Source of the DNA: JAQVSV01 sp041667045
GTDB lineage: Bacteria > Elusimicrobiota > Elusimicrobia > Elusimicrobiales > Elusimicrobiaceae
DNA: 27,282 nt
NCBI GenBank assembly: GCA_041667045.1
Contig: JBAYFS010000004.1
Coordinates: 1-27,282 of the forward strand
Direction: 5' to 3'
Shown here: positions 7,860 through 15,428 of the stretch, in pieces
How the letters are laid out: each line of letters opens with the position of its first letter
How positions within the stretch are numbered: position 1 is the stretch's first letter
The notes under the pieces: generated by a model
What the model was told of the DNA's origin: nothing
The model's database searches: none
Seen by the model: the letters and a program-made list of their open reading frames with translations, nothing else
Translations under genes and position numbers: made by a program

Positions 7860-9064
7860 AGATTTGGGTGCTTCCTAATTCCGGACTGCTTACGGGCGTG
7901 GATTTCCGCGGCCTGCTGGACCGGTTCGCCCCGGAATATTCGCCGCGGATTTCAATTCAGGTGGTCAACCGCCAGCGGATGTGGTCCGCGCTTTTTAACT
8001 ACCAGCGCAGGCCGGACGACGAGGAATTTCCGGATGTCATAGAGATTCCCCATTACTGGACCCCGCTTTTCGCGGGCATGGAAATTTTCGAGCCGCTTAC
8101 CGAAATAGGTTTGAAATTCGATCCTTCGGAATGGATCGGCCCGCTGGTGGAACACTGTTACCGGCGCAGGACGAAAGTGCCGTATAGCGTGCCGTGGCTA
8201 ATGGACGTGAGCGCGCTGCATTACCGTGTGGACCATCTGCAAGAAGTGTCCCACAAGCCGGACCAGCTGCTTGCCACGTGGGACGGTTTTCTGGAAGCCT
8301 GCCGCCTGCTCCGCGCGCGGCGCGGAAAGGACGGCGATTACTGGCCCATAGAAAATTCCAATCTGCGCGGAACTGTAAATATCCGCGATATCCTGCCCAG
8401 TATCTGGAACAACGGCGGCAGCCTTTTCACGGCGGACAACAGCCGCAGCGCTCTGCACCGCGAGGAAACTCTGCGGGGCATAGAATCGTATCTCGATCTG
8501 TTCAGTAAGGGCCATATGCCGCTTTTGCGCGAAAAAGGCTCGCGCGGGACCATGATTGAAGGTAAAGCCAGTATGTGCATTTCCCGGCGCCAGGCGGACG
8601 CGGTTTTTTCAGCGGAGGGAAGCGAAACTTTCCCGCTTAAAACGTTGTCCGTGCCGGGCGGCCTGTTCGGCTCGCACAGTTTTTTGTCAAGCTACAATCT
8701 GGCCGTTATGGGTTTTTCCAAGGAGAAGGAAGCCGCCGGCGGCCTGCTTACCCGGCTTATTCAGCAGCAGGCGCAGCTGGAATATGCTAAAACGGTGAGC
8801 GCGTTTCCCTGCACGATGGCCGCGTTTGAGAAATTTATTTTTTCCGCGCCCGGCCGGGTACACACCTACGCTCATATCGTGGGGGACGCTGGCACGGTGC
8901 CTGCATTCAGCATTACCGGCACGTATTTCGAAATTTTGGACGAGGCGCTTGATTCCCTTTGCGGGAAAATAGCGCGCGGAACCTATTCAGCGGCCCTTTT
9001 CAGGGAAAAGATGCTCAGCGTTTCCAAGGAGATGGATTATCTTATCGCCCTTTACGGCGGCTAG
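7856..9064 (+). CDS. Solute-binding-protein-like (SBP family 1 fold) protein without signal peptide
   Basis: The 402-residue product resembles extracellular solute-binding proteins of carbohydrate ABC transporters in length and segment order. Examples are DVIEIPHYWTPLF, VPYSVPWLMDVSALHYR, TWDGFLEACRLL, NNGGSLF and MIEGKASMCIS, followed by a typical C-terminal helix region. It lacks any signal peptide or lipobox: the TTG start is followed directly by KIWVLPNSG, the first beta strand. It therefore probably stays in the cytoplasm. No permease or ABC ATPase gene is nearby. It overlaps tsaD by 4 nt and ends 2 nt before a diguanylate cyclase gene, suggesting that it supplies ligand-dependent input to that enzyme. 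This role is inferred, and family membership is judged by eye only. Confidence 0.7.
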   Translation: MKIWVLPNSGLLTGVDFRGLLDRFAPEYSPRISIQVVNRQRMWSALFNYQRRPDDEEFPDVIEIPHYWTPLFAGMEIFEPLTEIGLKFDPSEWIGPLVEHCYRRRTKVPYSVPWLMDVSALHYRVDHLQEVSHKPDQLLATWDGFLEACRLLRARRGKDGDYWPIENSNLRGTVNIRDILPSIWNNGGSLFTADNSRSALHREETLRGIESYLDLFSKGHMPLLREKGSRGTMIEGKASMCISRRQADAVFSAEGSETFPLKTLSVPGGLFGSHSFLSSYNLAVMGFSKEKEAAGGLLTRLIQQQAQLEYAKTVSAFPCTMAAFEKFIFSAPGRVHTYAHIVGDAGTVPAFSITGTYFEILDEALDSLCGKIARGTYSAALFREKMLSVSKEMDYLIALYGG

Positions 9065-9066
9065 CT

Positions 9067-10575
9067 ATGCTTGAACAGTCCACCCAGATTCTCTACGAAT
9101 TCCATAAAGAGCTTAACTCCTCAATCGAGGGGCCGCGGGAATTGCTGTCGAAAGGGCTGAGCACCATCGCGCGGCACCTCAAGCTGGACCAGATTTTTTA
9201 TTTCCAGTGGGAACCAAAAAGTTCGGTTCTGTCCCTGCAGCTGGTTTGGCGCGGCGATTACTGCATGGAACTGGAGGAAGAAATTTACGTGCCGGACAAT
9301 TCGCCGCTTCTTTCCGTGCTGACCATGGGCGGCATCCATATTTCGCAAAATCTTAATTATCCGGCGATGTATGTGCCCCTTAAATGGCCGCAGCCTGATA
9401 GTTTCGCGCCGGGAGGAAAAAAACGGTCCATGCGTTATGGCGTTCTGCGCATGGAGCGCCTGAAAAAATCTTGGTCTTTTTCCACAAGGGAAAAAGAGCT
9501 GGCCCGCGGCCTGGCGGACGAGCTGGCCCACAACATAATGCAGTCGGAGCTGGATCTCATGCACGGCAGGCAGGTGCGGCGGCTTACCGCGCTGACGGAT
9601 TTGACGGCGGTTTTCGCCTCCTCCATGCGTTCCGACGATAACATGAAGTTTATTTTGCAGGGCATACAGAAATACTTCGGTTTCGACCGCGTGCGGCTTT
9701 ACCTTGTAAACAGCCGAGACCAGAAATTGAAAGGCGAGCTCAGCACCGATATCCAAGGCCACGTGCGCAGCCTCAGCCATGAAGAAATTCCTCTTTTGCC
9801 GGGCACTCACCGTTTTGCCGATATCGTGCTGGGGTCGGAATCCACCATTGTGGATAAATACCGCGATTCCGTGCTTTACCTGCCGCTTACCGTGCAGGGT
9901 AAAAGAGTGGGCCTGCTGGTCGTGGATAATCTGATTTCCCAGCAGCCCATCGAACGCGATGACGTTTTATCGCTCAGTTCTTTTGCCGGACAGATAGCCC
10001 TTGCCATTGATAACGCCATGCTTTTTGAAGAGGTGCAGGAGCTTTCGCAGTATGACGAACTGACCGGCCTGCCTCTGCGGCGGTTTTTCAACCAGCGGTT
10101 CGCCGAGGAAATGTACCGCGCCGAGCGGTTCGGCCAGCCTATGGCGTTCATCTGGATTGATATTGATAAATTCAAAGACGTCAACGACACCTATGGCCAT
10201 CAGATGGGCGACAAGGTTTTAAAGGAAGTGAGCCGCGTTATCATGTCCAATTTGCGCAAAATAGATTTTCCGGGCCGCTACGGCGGCGACGAAATTCAGA
10301 TAATGCTGCCGCAGGCCCATGCCGCGGACGCGCGCGCCATCGCGCGTCGGCTGGACGAAGAGGTCAAGGAAATAAAAATACCCGTGCAGTTTTCCAGTGA
10401 ACCGGAGGTGCGGGTGACCATAAGCCAGGGCATAGCCACTTTTCCGGGCGATTCCGCATCTGCGGATGACTTGCTTAAAAAAGCGGATGAAGCGCTTTAT
10501 CTTGTTAAAAGCCGGGGCGGCGGCGGTTTCGCGCTTTATGGCGAAATAGAGGAAAACAACGCGCAAAACAGTTGA
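9067..10575 (+). CDS. Diguanylate cyclase with two GAF-like domains (GAF-GAF-GGDEF)
   Basis: Predicted to make cyclic di-GMP from two GTP in the cytoplasm. The 502-residue protein has no membrane segments. Two GAF-like sensory domains cover about 20-160 and 170-322; the second is the clearer and ends in an ALAIDNAMLFEEV signalling helix. The C-terminal GGDEF domain starts at DELTGLPLRR. It has the metal-binding Asp365 in WIDIDKF and an active site GGDEI (406-410), in which the last Phe is Ile, a change compatible with activity. RKID (397-400) lies exactly five residues before GGDEI and matches the RxxD inhibitory site for c-di-GMP feedback. The start at 9067 begins 2 nt after the solute-binding-like gene; the open frame upstream to 8959 overlaps that gene. 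Confidence 0.9.
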   Translation: MLEQSTQILYEFHKELNSSIEGPRELLSKGLSTIARHLKLDQIFYFQWEPKSSVLSLQLVWRGDYCMELEEEIYVPDNSPLLSVLTMGGIHISQNLNYPAMYVPLKWPQPDSFAPGGKKRSMRYGVLRMERLKKSWSFSTREKELARGLADELAHNIMQSELDLMHGRQVRRLTALTDLTAVFASSMRSDDNMKFILQGIQKYFGFDRVRLYLVNSRDQKLKGELSTDIQGHVRSLSHEEIPLLPGTHRFADIVLGSESTIVDKYRDSVLYLPLTVQGKRVGLLVVDNLISQQPIERDDVLSLSSFAGQIALAIDNAMLFEEVQELSQYDELTGLPLRRFFNQRFAEEMYRAERFGQPMAFIWIDIDKFKDVNDTYGHQMGDKVLKEVSRVIMSNLRKIDFPGRYGGDEIQIMLPQAHAADARAIARRLDEEVKEIKIPVQFSSEPEVRVTISQGIATFPGDSASADDLLKKADEALYLVKSRGGGGFALYGEIEENNAQNS

Positions 10576-10600
10576 CGGCTCCTTTGTTACTATATACAAT
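10572..10600 (+). promoter_or_regulatory. Sigma70-type promoter for the FlgD-Ig/PorV/Tad locus
   Basis: TTGACG (10572-10577), a 17-bp spacer and TACAAT (10595-10600). The -35 overlaps the stop codon of the diguanylate cyclase gene. Transcription would start near 10607, giving a leader of about 30 nt without Shine-Dalgarno before the ATG at 10637. An inverted repeat ACTATA-N9-TATAGT (10589-10609) encloses the -10 and could be an operator. Confidence 0.65.
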
Positions 10601-10636
10601 TTCTATAGTCAATAAATAGAACTAAGTTACTAAAAT

Positions 10637-13600
10637 ATGATAAAAAAACTCCTTTCCTCTTTACTGCAAACCCTGCTGCCCGCGTTTTTTCTGTTAATTT
10701 CCCTGCCCTGCGTGTCGCAAGCCCAGCAGTTATTTATATCCAGTATGGCTGTTAATTTCTCCGCCGCCGCCAGTAGCGCTGACCCCACTTATGACCCCTA
10801 TTGCGTAGGCATTTACCGCACCGACGCCGCGAACCGTTCTTACGGAGAAACCGGCGACGGAATGAACCCTTGGGCGACCGGCGCGAGAATCGAATTCGAC
10901 CAGACCACCGGTAAACGCACCTATTATACTGGCGGAGCGCCTGTCAGCGAAAACGTCCTGCATGACACTTACCCCGGTTCCTGTCTGGCTCTGTGCGTTA
11001 CGGTGACCTGCGTCAGCGATCTCGTTTTCGGAATAGACGACCTGAAATTTGAAGTTTTCAAGTATAAAGAGGGGTCCAATCCTCTGGATCCCGGTTCCAC
11101 ACCGCCGCTCAGAACCTTTTTCATGTACAATATCGGCATTTGCACAGGGACGGCAAGCGGCGCTCCGTATGAGATCGGGACGTACTGCACGGCCTGGGAC
11201 GGGTATTACAATTTAAACGGCGAGTTCGGGAAAAGCAACGGGCAGTTCGGCTTTCGCGCTACGGTGACGACAAATCGTTCGGATCCGGATATCGGAAACA
11301 TTGTCATTGAGCAGACCTCGGCTTATCCGGGCCAGAACCAGATCCCCATTCAGGTGGATGTGGTGAATGTGCACGCCATACAGAGCACGCCGACCGTGGT
11401 CGGCATTAAAACGCCAGTAGCCGCCGCCCCCTACAACATAATTTACAGAATGAGCAAAGACGCGATTGTGAACATGGGTATTTATTCCGCTTCCAACTCG
11501 GGTACGCTTACGGTCAGGCGCGTTCTTTTAAACGGCGTATCCAGAATCGGCGAAGGAACTCCCGAGGGAACTCTGCAGAACGGAGACTCGTGGGACGGAC
11601 GAGACGAAAACGGGAAACTTCTTCCAGCGGGTAACTATGTTCTTCAGATAGACGCTACCGCCAACGATGTTTGGGGCAGGGATGACGCTTTCCGCGTGCA
11701 GCGGCAGGTTTCCATAGACCCCCTGCAGATGACTGATTTCGCTATCAGCGGGCTTACCGCGCTTTCAACTTCGCAGGCCACGATCTCCTACATGCTGACG
11801 GAATCCGCCACGGTTTACACATACATTTATCCGCCGGACAGCAAGCTGACCGATGTCAATAACGTTACCACGTCCCCCACGGTGACGGACCCGTCCGGCA
11901 ATCCGGTCAGTCCGATAAGAACTTTTTCTGAGCATAAATCATTCCGGACCATGGTGTACTCTCAGTGGGACGGACGTGATAACTCAGGAAAACCGGTGTA
12001 CGATGGCAGTTACCTTTGCGTGCAGTGGGCCGAAATTCCGGATGGCAGCGGCGGCGCGGTGCGCACCGCCAAGTATTACGCCAATATCCTCCCCGTTTCC
12101 CGCGGCTACGTGACCGTATCCTCCATCGGCACCTCATCCAGCGTGCTGGGGTCCACTCCTTCCGTGGCCGGCCTTGACCCGTTTTACTTCACCTATACCC
12201 TTTCGCGCGACGCTACTGTGAACGTTAATATTCTAACCTCAACCGGCGCTCTTGTCCGGACGCTGGTTAACAGTGAATCCCGCTCCGCCAATTTCGTCAA
12301 TATGGAAATATGGAACGGCAGGGACAATTCAGGATATTATGTTTCTTCCGGCAACTATATGGCGGAAGTCGTCGCCAAGGACGCGATGTTTCCTGAAAAG
12401 GAAACACGGAAAACGGCTATATTCACCGCTGACCTGTTCCGAATCGTGGACGTTAAAGCCACTTCCCTTTTAGGCGGAACTACCGATTTCGCGACTATTT
12501 CCTACAGCCTGAGCCAGACAATGCAGACCCGCATTGAAATCTACGAGCCCGGAACTGTTATTCCCACAACCGGCACCTGGCCGGTCAATGTCGGCAATCC
12601 GGTGAAAGTCATTGAGGGCGTGCGGCCCAACCGCGCTCTGGTCACGGAAAGCTGGGACGGAATTTACAACGACACCATGGCCAGAGACGGTGATTATGTT
12701 TTTGCTATCGTGGCCTATAGCTCTGGTCCGGTGAAAGATTATACCACCGGCAATATAAGCACAAAGGTTTATCCCACGGACCGCATGGTCGGGAAAATGC
12801 CCATAGCCCGCGGGCCTGTTTACTTCAATAAAGTTGACGTGGTCCCGACGATACCGACGAATAAAATATCCAGCGAAACCGTTACGCTTCCGCCTTACCA
12901 GATTAAATTTCAGGTTTCGCGCGTATCTTCCGTTACCGTGCAGGCCATCAACCAGACCTACTGCCTGCCGCCAAGGTTTAGGAATTTCGTATGCCGTTAT
13001 ATAGAGCCCGGCGCGGTTTATTCGCCCGACATTGTCAATTCCGTATACTGGGACGGCCGTGACGAATATGGCGATTATGTGATACCGGACGCTTATCAGA
13101 TCCAGCTTGTGGCCTATAACTATCCTGATACCGCGTTGCAAACTCCCACTACAGAATATGAAACGCTTGAGGTCAATCCTTTCCAAGTTTATGATCTGGG
13201 GATAACCGACATAAGCGCTACGCAACCGTTCGGCGTGGTGAGTTATCAGCTGTCGGTTCCCATGAAAGTGGCGGTTCAGGTTTTTAAACCGGGCACCAGC
13301 TTTGATTCGTCGGGAAATCCTACTCCCACATATGAGCAGTCTCTGGTTAAAGCTATTGTCGGTGTGCGCCCTCCTTTTACACCGATTGACGAAATATGGG
13401 ACGGCACGGACCGTTCTCTAACGCCCGTTCCGGATGGTTTGTACGTGTTCCGCCTGGTCAACTCGACGGATACCGCGCTCATTGATTCCGTAACCGGCAA
13501 TGTAACCGGCAAAAACAAGGCTTATATTTCGGATCCCCGTGCTTATGTCACGGCCAATACCATCGCCGTTTCCAAAGGCGAGGATGCCGATCCCTGCGGT

Positions 13601-13915
13601 TCCTTCGCGGCGACTACCAGTTTTTATCCCAATCCCATAAGACAGAGTTCGGGCACTTTCCGCATTACCAGAGTGCCGGTGCCCGGTTATTACACGCTGA
13701 ATCTGTATAATCTGGCGGGCGATCTTGTTTACCAATATGACTGGGGTTACCAGACCCCCAGCTCAAGCTATCCGAATCTTGAGCACATTTGGCGCAGGGT
13801 GAACGCGAGCGGCAGGGCTGTCGCGCGCGGTGTTTACTTCGCGGTTCTGGAATTGAAAAGCACTCAGGGCAACCGCCAGGTGTGCCAAACTGTCAAGAAG
13901 ATACTGATACCATGA
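10637..13915 (+). CDS. Large secreted protein of FlgD-Ig-like repeats with T9SS-like C-terminal module
   Basis: The 1092-residue product begins with a Sec signal peptide (MIKKLLSSLLQTLLPAFFLL, cleavage near SQA-QQL) and a Cys-containing N-terminal domain (about 40-235). Seven FlgD-Ig-like modules follow, each marked by a Trp-Asp-Gly signature and a later GxYxxxV strand: W319, W444, W559, W673, W805, W921 and a divergent IWRRVNASG at W1052. Spacing is 114-132 residues and two module types alternate. The last ~95 residues (FYPNPIRQSSG through GVYFAVLELK) resemble the FlgD-Ig/type A sorting tails of secreted proteins in Bacteroidota and relatives. The stop overlaps the ATG of the PorV-like gene. 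A surface fibre, scaffold or exported adhesin is likely, but function is not known. A dedicated promoter lies just upstream. Confidence 0.85.
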   Translation: MIKKLLSSLLQTLLPAFFLLISLPCVSQAQQLFISSMAVNFSAAASSADPTYDPYCVGIYRTDAANRSYGETGDGMNPWATGARIEFDQTTGKRTYYTGGAPVSENVLHDTYPGSCLALCVTVTCVSDLVFGIDDLKFEVFKYKEGSNPLDPGSTPPLRTFFMYNIGICTGTASGAPYEIGTYCTAWDGYYNLNGEFGKSNGQFGFRATVTTNRSDPDIGNIVIEQTSAYPGQNQIPIQVDVVNVHAIQSTPTVVGIKTPVAAAPYNIIYRMSKDAIVNMGIYSASNSGTLTVRRVLLNGVSRIGEGTPEGTLQNGDSWDGRDENGKLLPAGNYVLQIDATANDVWGRDDAFRVQRQVSIDPLQMTDFAISGLTALSTSQATISYMLTESATVYTYIYPPDSKLTDVNNVTTSPTVTDPSGNPVSPIRTFSEHKSFRTMVYSQWDGRDNSGKPVYDGSYLCVQWAEIPDGSGGAVRTAKYYANILPVSRGYVTVSSIGTSSSVLGSTPSVAGLDPFYFTYTLSRDATVNVNILTSTGALVRTLVNSESRSANFVNMEIWNGRDNSGYYVSSGNYMAEVVAKDAMFPEKETRKTAIFTADLFRIVDVKATSLLGGTTDFATISYSLSQTMQTRIEIYEPGTVIPTTGTWPVNVGNPVKVIEGVRPNRALVTESWDGIYNDTMARDGDYVFAIVAYSSGPVKDYTTGNISTKVYPTDRMVGKMPIARGPVYFNKVDVVPTIPTNKISSETVTLPPYQIKFQVSRVSSVTVQAINQTYCLPPRFRNFVCRYIEPGAVYSPDIVNSVYWDGRDEYGDYVIPDAYQIQLVAYNYPDTALQTPTTEYETLEVNPFQVYDLGITDISATQPFGVVSYQLSVPMKVAVQVFKPGTSFDSSGNPTPTYEQSLVKAIVGVRPPFTPIDEIWDGTDRSLTPVPDGLYVFRLVNSTDTALIDSVTGNVTGKNKAYISDPRAYVTANTIAVSKGEDADPCGSFAATTSFYPNPIRQSSGTFRITRVPVPGYYTLNLYNLAGDLVYQYDWGYQTPSSSYPNLEHIWRRVNASGRAVARGVYFAVLELKSTQGNRQVCQTVKKILIP

Positions 13916-14901
13916 TAATCAGATTTATAAAAAAAGCACACATTCTCATTATAATCGCTTGCGCTCTGCTGGCGTTCGGCGCGGGTTCCGCGCTGGCGAT
14001 AGATTCCAATGCGGGCACGGCCGCGGGTTCCTTCATGAAACTGGGGATAGGTTCACCCAAGGCGCAGTCTCTGGGCCACGCATATTGCGCCCTGGCGGAA
14101 GGACCGGACTCGCTGGTCTGGAATCCGGCGGGTTTGGGTGTTTCCAAACAGCGCGAAATGTATTTCACCTATTTAAGCTGGGTGCAGGACTATAAGGGTT
14201 ATTACTTCGCGTATGTCTATCCCCTCGGACAGACCGTAATAGGGCTTAACGCTTCGTACATGACTATTGACGGTTTTGACGCGAGAGACGTCAACAATAT
14301 TCCCCAGCCCAGCGATACGGTGAGCGCAAAAGATAATTTCGTTACGCTTTCCATCGCGCGGTCTTTCTTCGTTGAGGCTTTTTCCGTGGGCGGTTCCATT
14401 AAGCGCGTGGCGGAAAACAACGACGGCACGGAATATTCGAACATCGTGTTCGATTTGGGCGCGCAGCTGCATTTCGGGTCGCTTTTGCATTTCGGCGCGG
14501 CTTTGCAGAATATCGGCAATAAAGACGAAGTGGTTCAGCTCTCCCGTGTAGGGGCGGCGCTGAATCTCGGTCCGTATCTCTCCATTTCCGGCGAGCTTGA
14601 AAAAGCGTCCGATAACCGCACCCGGCCTGGCGTCGGGGTGGAAATCACCATCCCCGAAGACACGACGCAGGTGGGCAAATTCAGCTTGCGGCTTGGTTAT
14701 TTTGACGCTGATGACCACGGCAAGAATTACAACAGCAATTTTCTTAAAGACCTGAGTCTCGACAAAACGTCGAAAATCTCGTTCGGTATGGGAGTTTTCA
14801 CAAGCCAGATGCTCGGTTACGGAGTCGGAATAGATTACGCGTTCACGCCTTACGGCGCACTGGGAACGGTTAATCAGCTGGGCTTCAGATTTGTGTTTTA
14901 A
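13912..14901 (+). CDS. PorV/PorQ-type (UPF0164-like) outer-membrane beta-barrel protein
   Basis: The 329-residue product has a signal peptide (through GSALA-IDS) and then the family-typical start: repeated small residues in AGSFMKLGIGSPKAQSLGHA, the ALAEGPDSLVWNPAGLG motif, and alternating aromatic strands ending in a C-terminal Phe (LGFRFVF), as expected for an outer-membrane barrel. In type IX secretion PorV is an outer-membrane shuttle for proteins with C-terminal sorting domains. Here the gene overlaps by ATGA the gene for a protein with such a tail, so a chaperone, shuttle or anchor role for that protein is plausible. No other type IX component is in the window. The start at 13912 is preferred over an upstream in-frame start that lies inside the preceding gene. 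Confidence 0.78.
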   Translation: MIIRFIKKAHILIIIACALLAFGAGSALAIDSNAGTAAGSFMKLGIGSPKAQSLGHAYCALAEGPDSLVWNPAGLGVSKQREMYFTYLSWVQDYKGYYFAYVYPLGQTVIGLNASYMTIDGFDARDVNNIPQPSDTVSAKDNFVTLSIARSFFVEAFSVGGSIKRVAENNDGTEYSNIVFDLGAQLHFGSLLHFGAALQNIGNKDEVVQLSRVGAALNLGPYLSISGELEKASDNRTRPGVGVEITIPEDTTQVGKFSLRLGYFDADDHGKNYNSNFLKDLSLDKTSKISFGMGVFTSQMLGYGVGIDYAFTPYGALGTVNQLGFRFVF

Positions 14902-14904
14902 TGT

Positions 14905-15099
14905 ATGGCGATTTCGCGGAGAGTGCGCTCCAGGCTGGGCCAGACAACGATTGAGTATATACTTACTTCGCTGGTTCTGGTGGTTGTTTTCGCCGCGATG
15001 TACCGGATCATCGGCAGGGCTTTGGTGAACATATTCCGGGGCGGCGCGACTATGATTGTCCGGCAGTACGGGCATGACTGGGGCGGGTCGGTGAAGTGA
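14905..15099 (+). CDS. Flp-type prepilin-like protein (minor)
   Basis: A 64-residue protein with a short basic leader, then G-QTTIEYILTS, which matches the class III/Flp prepilin processing motif (Gly followed by a mature N-terminus with Glu at +5 and Tyr at +6), and a hydrophobic helix of about 20 residues. The C-terminus (IRQYGHDWGGSVK-like, basic/aromatic) is longer and more polar than in classic Flp pilins. The ATG is 3 nt after the PorV-like stop, with no clear Shine-Dalgarno. It probably encodes a minor pilin or priming subunit of the Tad machine encoded downstream. Confidence 0.75.
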   Translation: MAISRRVRSRLGQTTIEYILTSLVLVVVFAAMYRIIGRALVNIFRGGATMIVRQYGHDWGGSVK

Positions 15100-15138
15100 A
15101 TGCTTTGCGCCGGGCTTTTGTGCCGGCGGAAAAATCAG

Positions 15139-15144
15139 TATAAA
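15139..15144 (+). promoter_or_regulatory. Possible -10 element before the main Flp pilin gene
   Basis: TATAAA in an A/T-rich patch 32 nt before the pilin ATG. Upstream TTTTGT/TTGTGC (15116-15123) is only a weak -35 at 15-17 bp spacing. Extra transcription of a major pilin gene would make sense, but the site is weak. Confidence 0.3.
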
Positions 15145-15165
15145 AGGAATATTATTTATTATGCC

Positions 15166-15172
15166 AGGAGGA
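15166..15172 (+). promoter_or_regulatory. Strong ribosome binding site of the main Flp pilin gene
   Basis: AGGAGGA is the strongest Shine-Dalgarno in the region. It lies inside the longer open frame that begins at ATG 15161, ruling that start out and favouring the second of two adjacent ATGs (15176, 4 nt from GGAGG). Confidence 0.7.
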
Positions 15173-15175
15173 ATG

Positions 15176-15373
15176 ATGAGAAAATTACGTAACGCGCTGA
15201 ACAGCAAAAAAGGTCAGAACACTGTGGAATATCTTCTCATGCTTACCGTTGTCGTAGGCGTGGTTTTGGTGGCGGGCTATGCTTTGAAAGGTTATATGCC
15301 CAAGCTTTTCAATACCATCCAGGGAATGATCAACAGCGCGGCCAATTCGCTCGGAAGAAGCGGCGGCAATTAA
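15176..15373 (+). CDS. flp: Flp/Tad major pilin precursor
   Basis: A 65-residue prepilin. A 13-residue basic leader ends in KKG, then mature QNTVEYLLML with Glu at +5 and Tyr at +6 (the Flp motif), a hydrophobic helix to about residue 42, and a small Ser/Gly-rich tail (NSAANSLGRSGGN). Length and layout are those of Flp pilins that polymerise into Tad pili. The start is set by the AGGAGGA at 15166-15172. The very strong Shine-Dalgarno and a stable hairpin just after the stop (15386-15415) suggest high expression, so this is likely the major subunit. A prepilin peptidase (TadV/CpaA) must be encoded elsewhere. Confidence 0.88.
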   Translation: MRKLRNALNSKKGQNTVEYLLMLTVVVGVVLVAGYALKGYMPKLFNTIQGMINSAANSLGRSGGN

Positions 15374-15385
15374 AAATTTCTGCAT

Positions 15386-15415
15386 GGCGGGGCGGAGGTG
15401 AAAATCCGTCCCGCC
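15386..15415 (+). promoter_or_regulatory. Stable stem-loop between pilin and TadE genes
   Basis: GGCGGGGCGGA (15386-15396) pairs with TCCGTCCCGCC (15405-15415): an 11-bp stem with one G-U pair and an 8-nt loop (GGTGAAAA). It begins 12 nt after the pilin stop. No U-run follows, so it is more likely a 3'-end stabiliser or processing barrier than a complete terminator. Confidence 0.6.
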
Positions 15416-15428
15416 GTTCAGGCTTAAC

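Noticed and set aside
7856..9064. Component of a sugar ABC transporter
   Set aside because: No signal peptide, lipobox, permease or ABC ATPase gene nearby; kept as an SBP-like cytoplasmic protein instead.
10637..13915. Flagellar hook-capping protein FlgD
   Set aside because: Only the Ig-like module is shared; the protein is over 1000 residues with a Sec signal and no flagellar genes are near.
15109..15131. Hairpin CGCCGG-N9-CCGGCG between the two Flp genes as a terminator
   Set aside because: Only six pairs, followed by an A-run and not a U-run; plausible secondary structure but no terminator signature on the plus strand.
15161..15175. Longer Flp pilin start at ATG 15161
   Set aside because: The strong AGGAGGA would lie inside the coding region; spacing favours ATG 15176.
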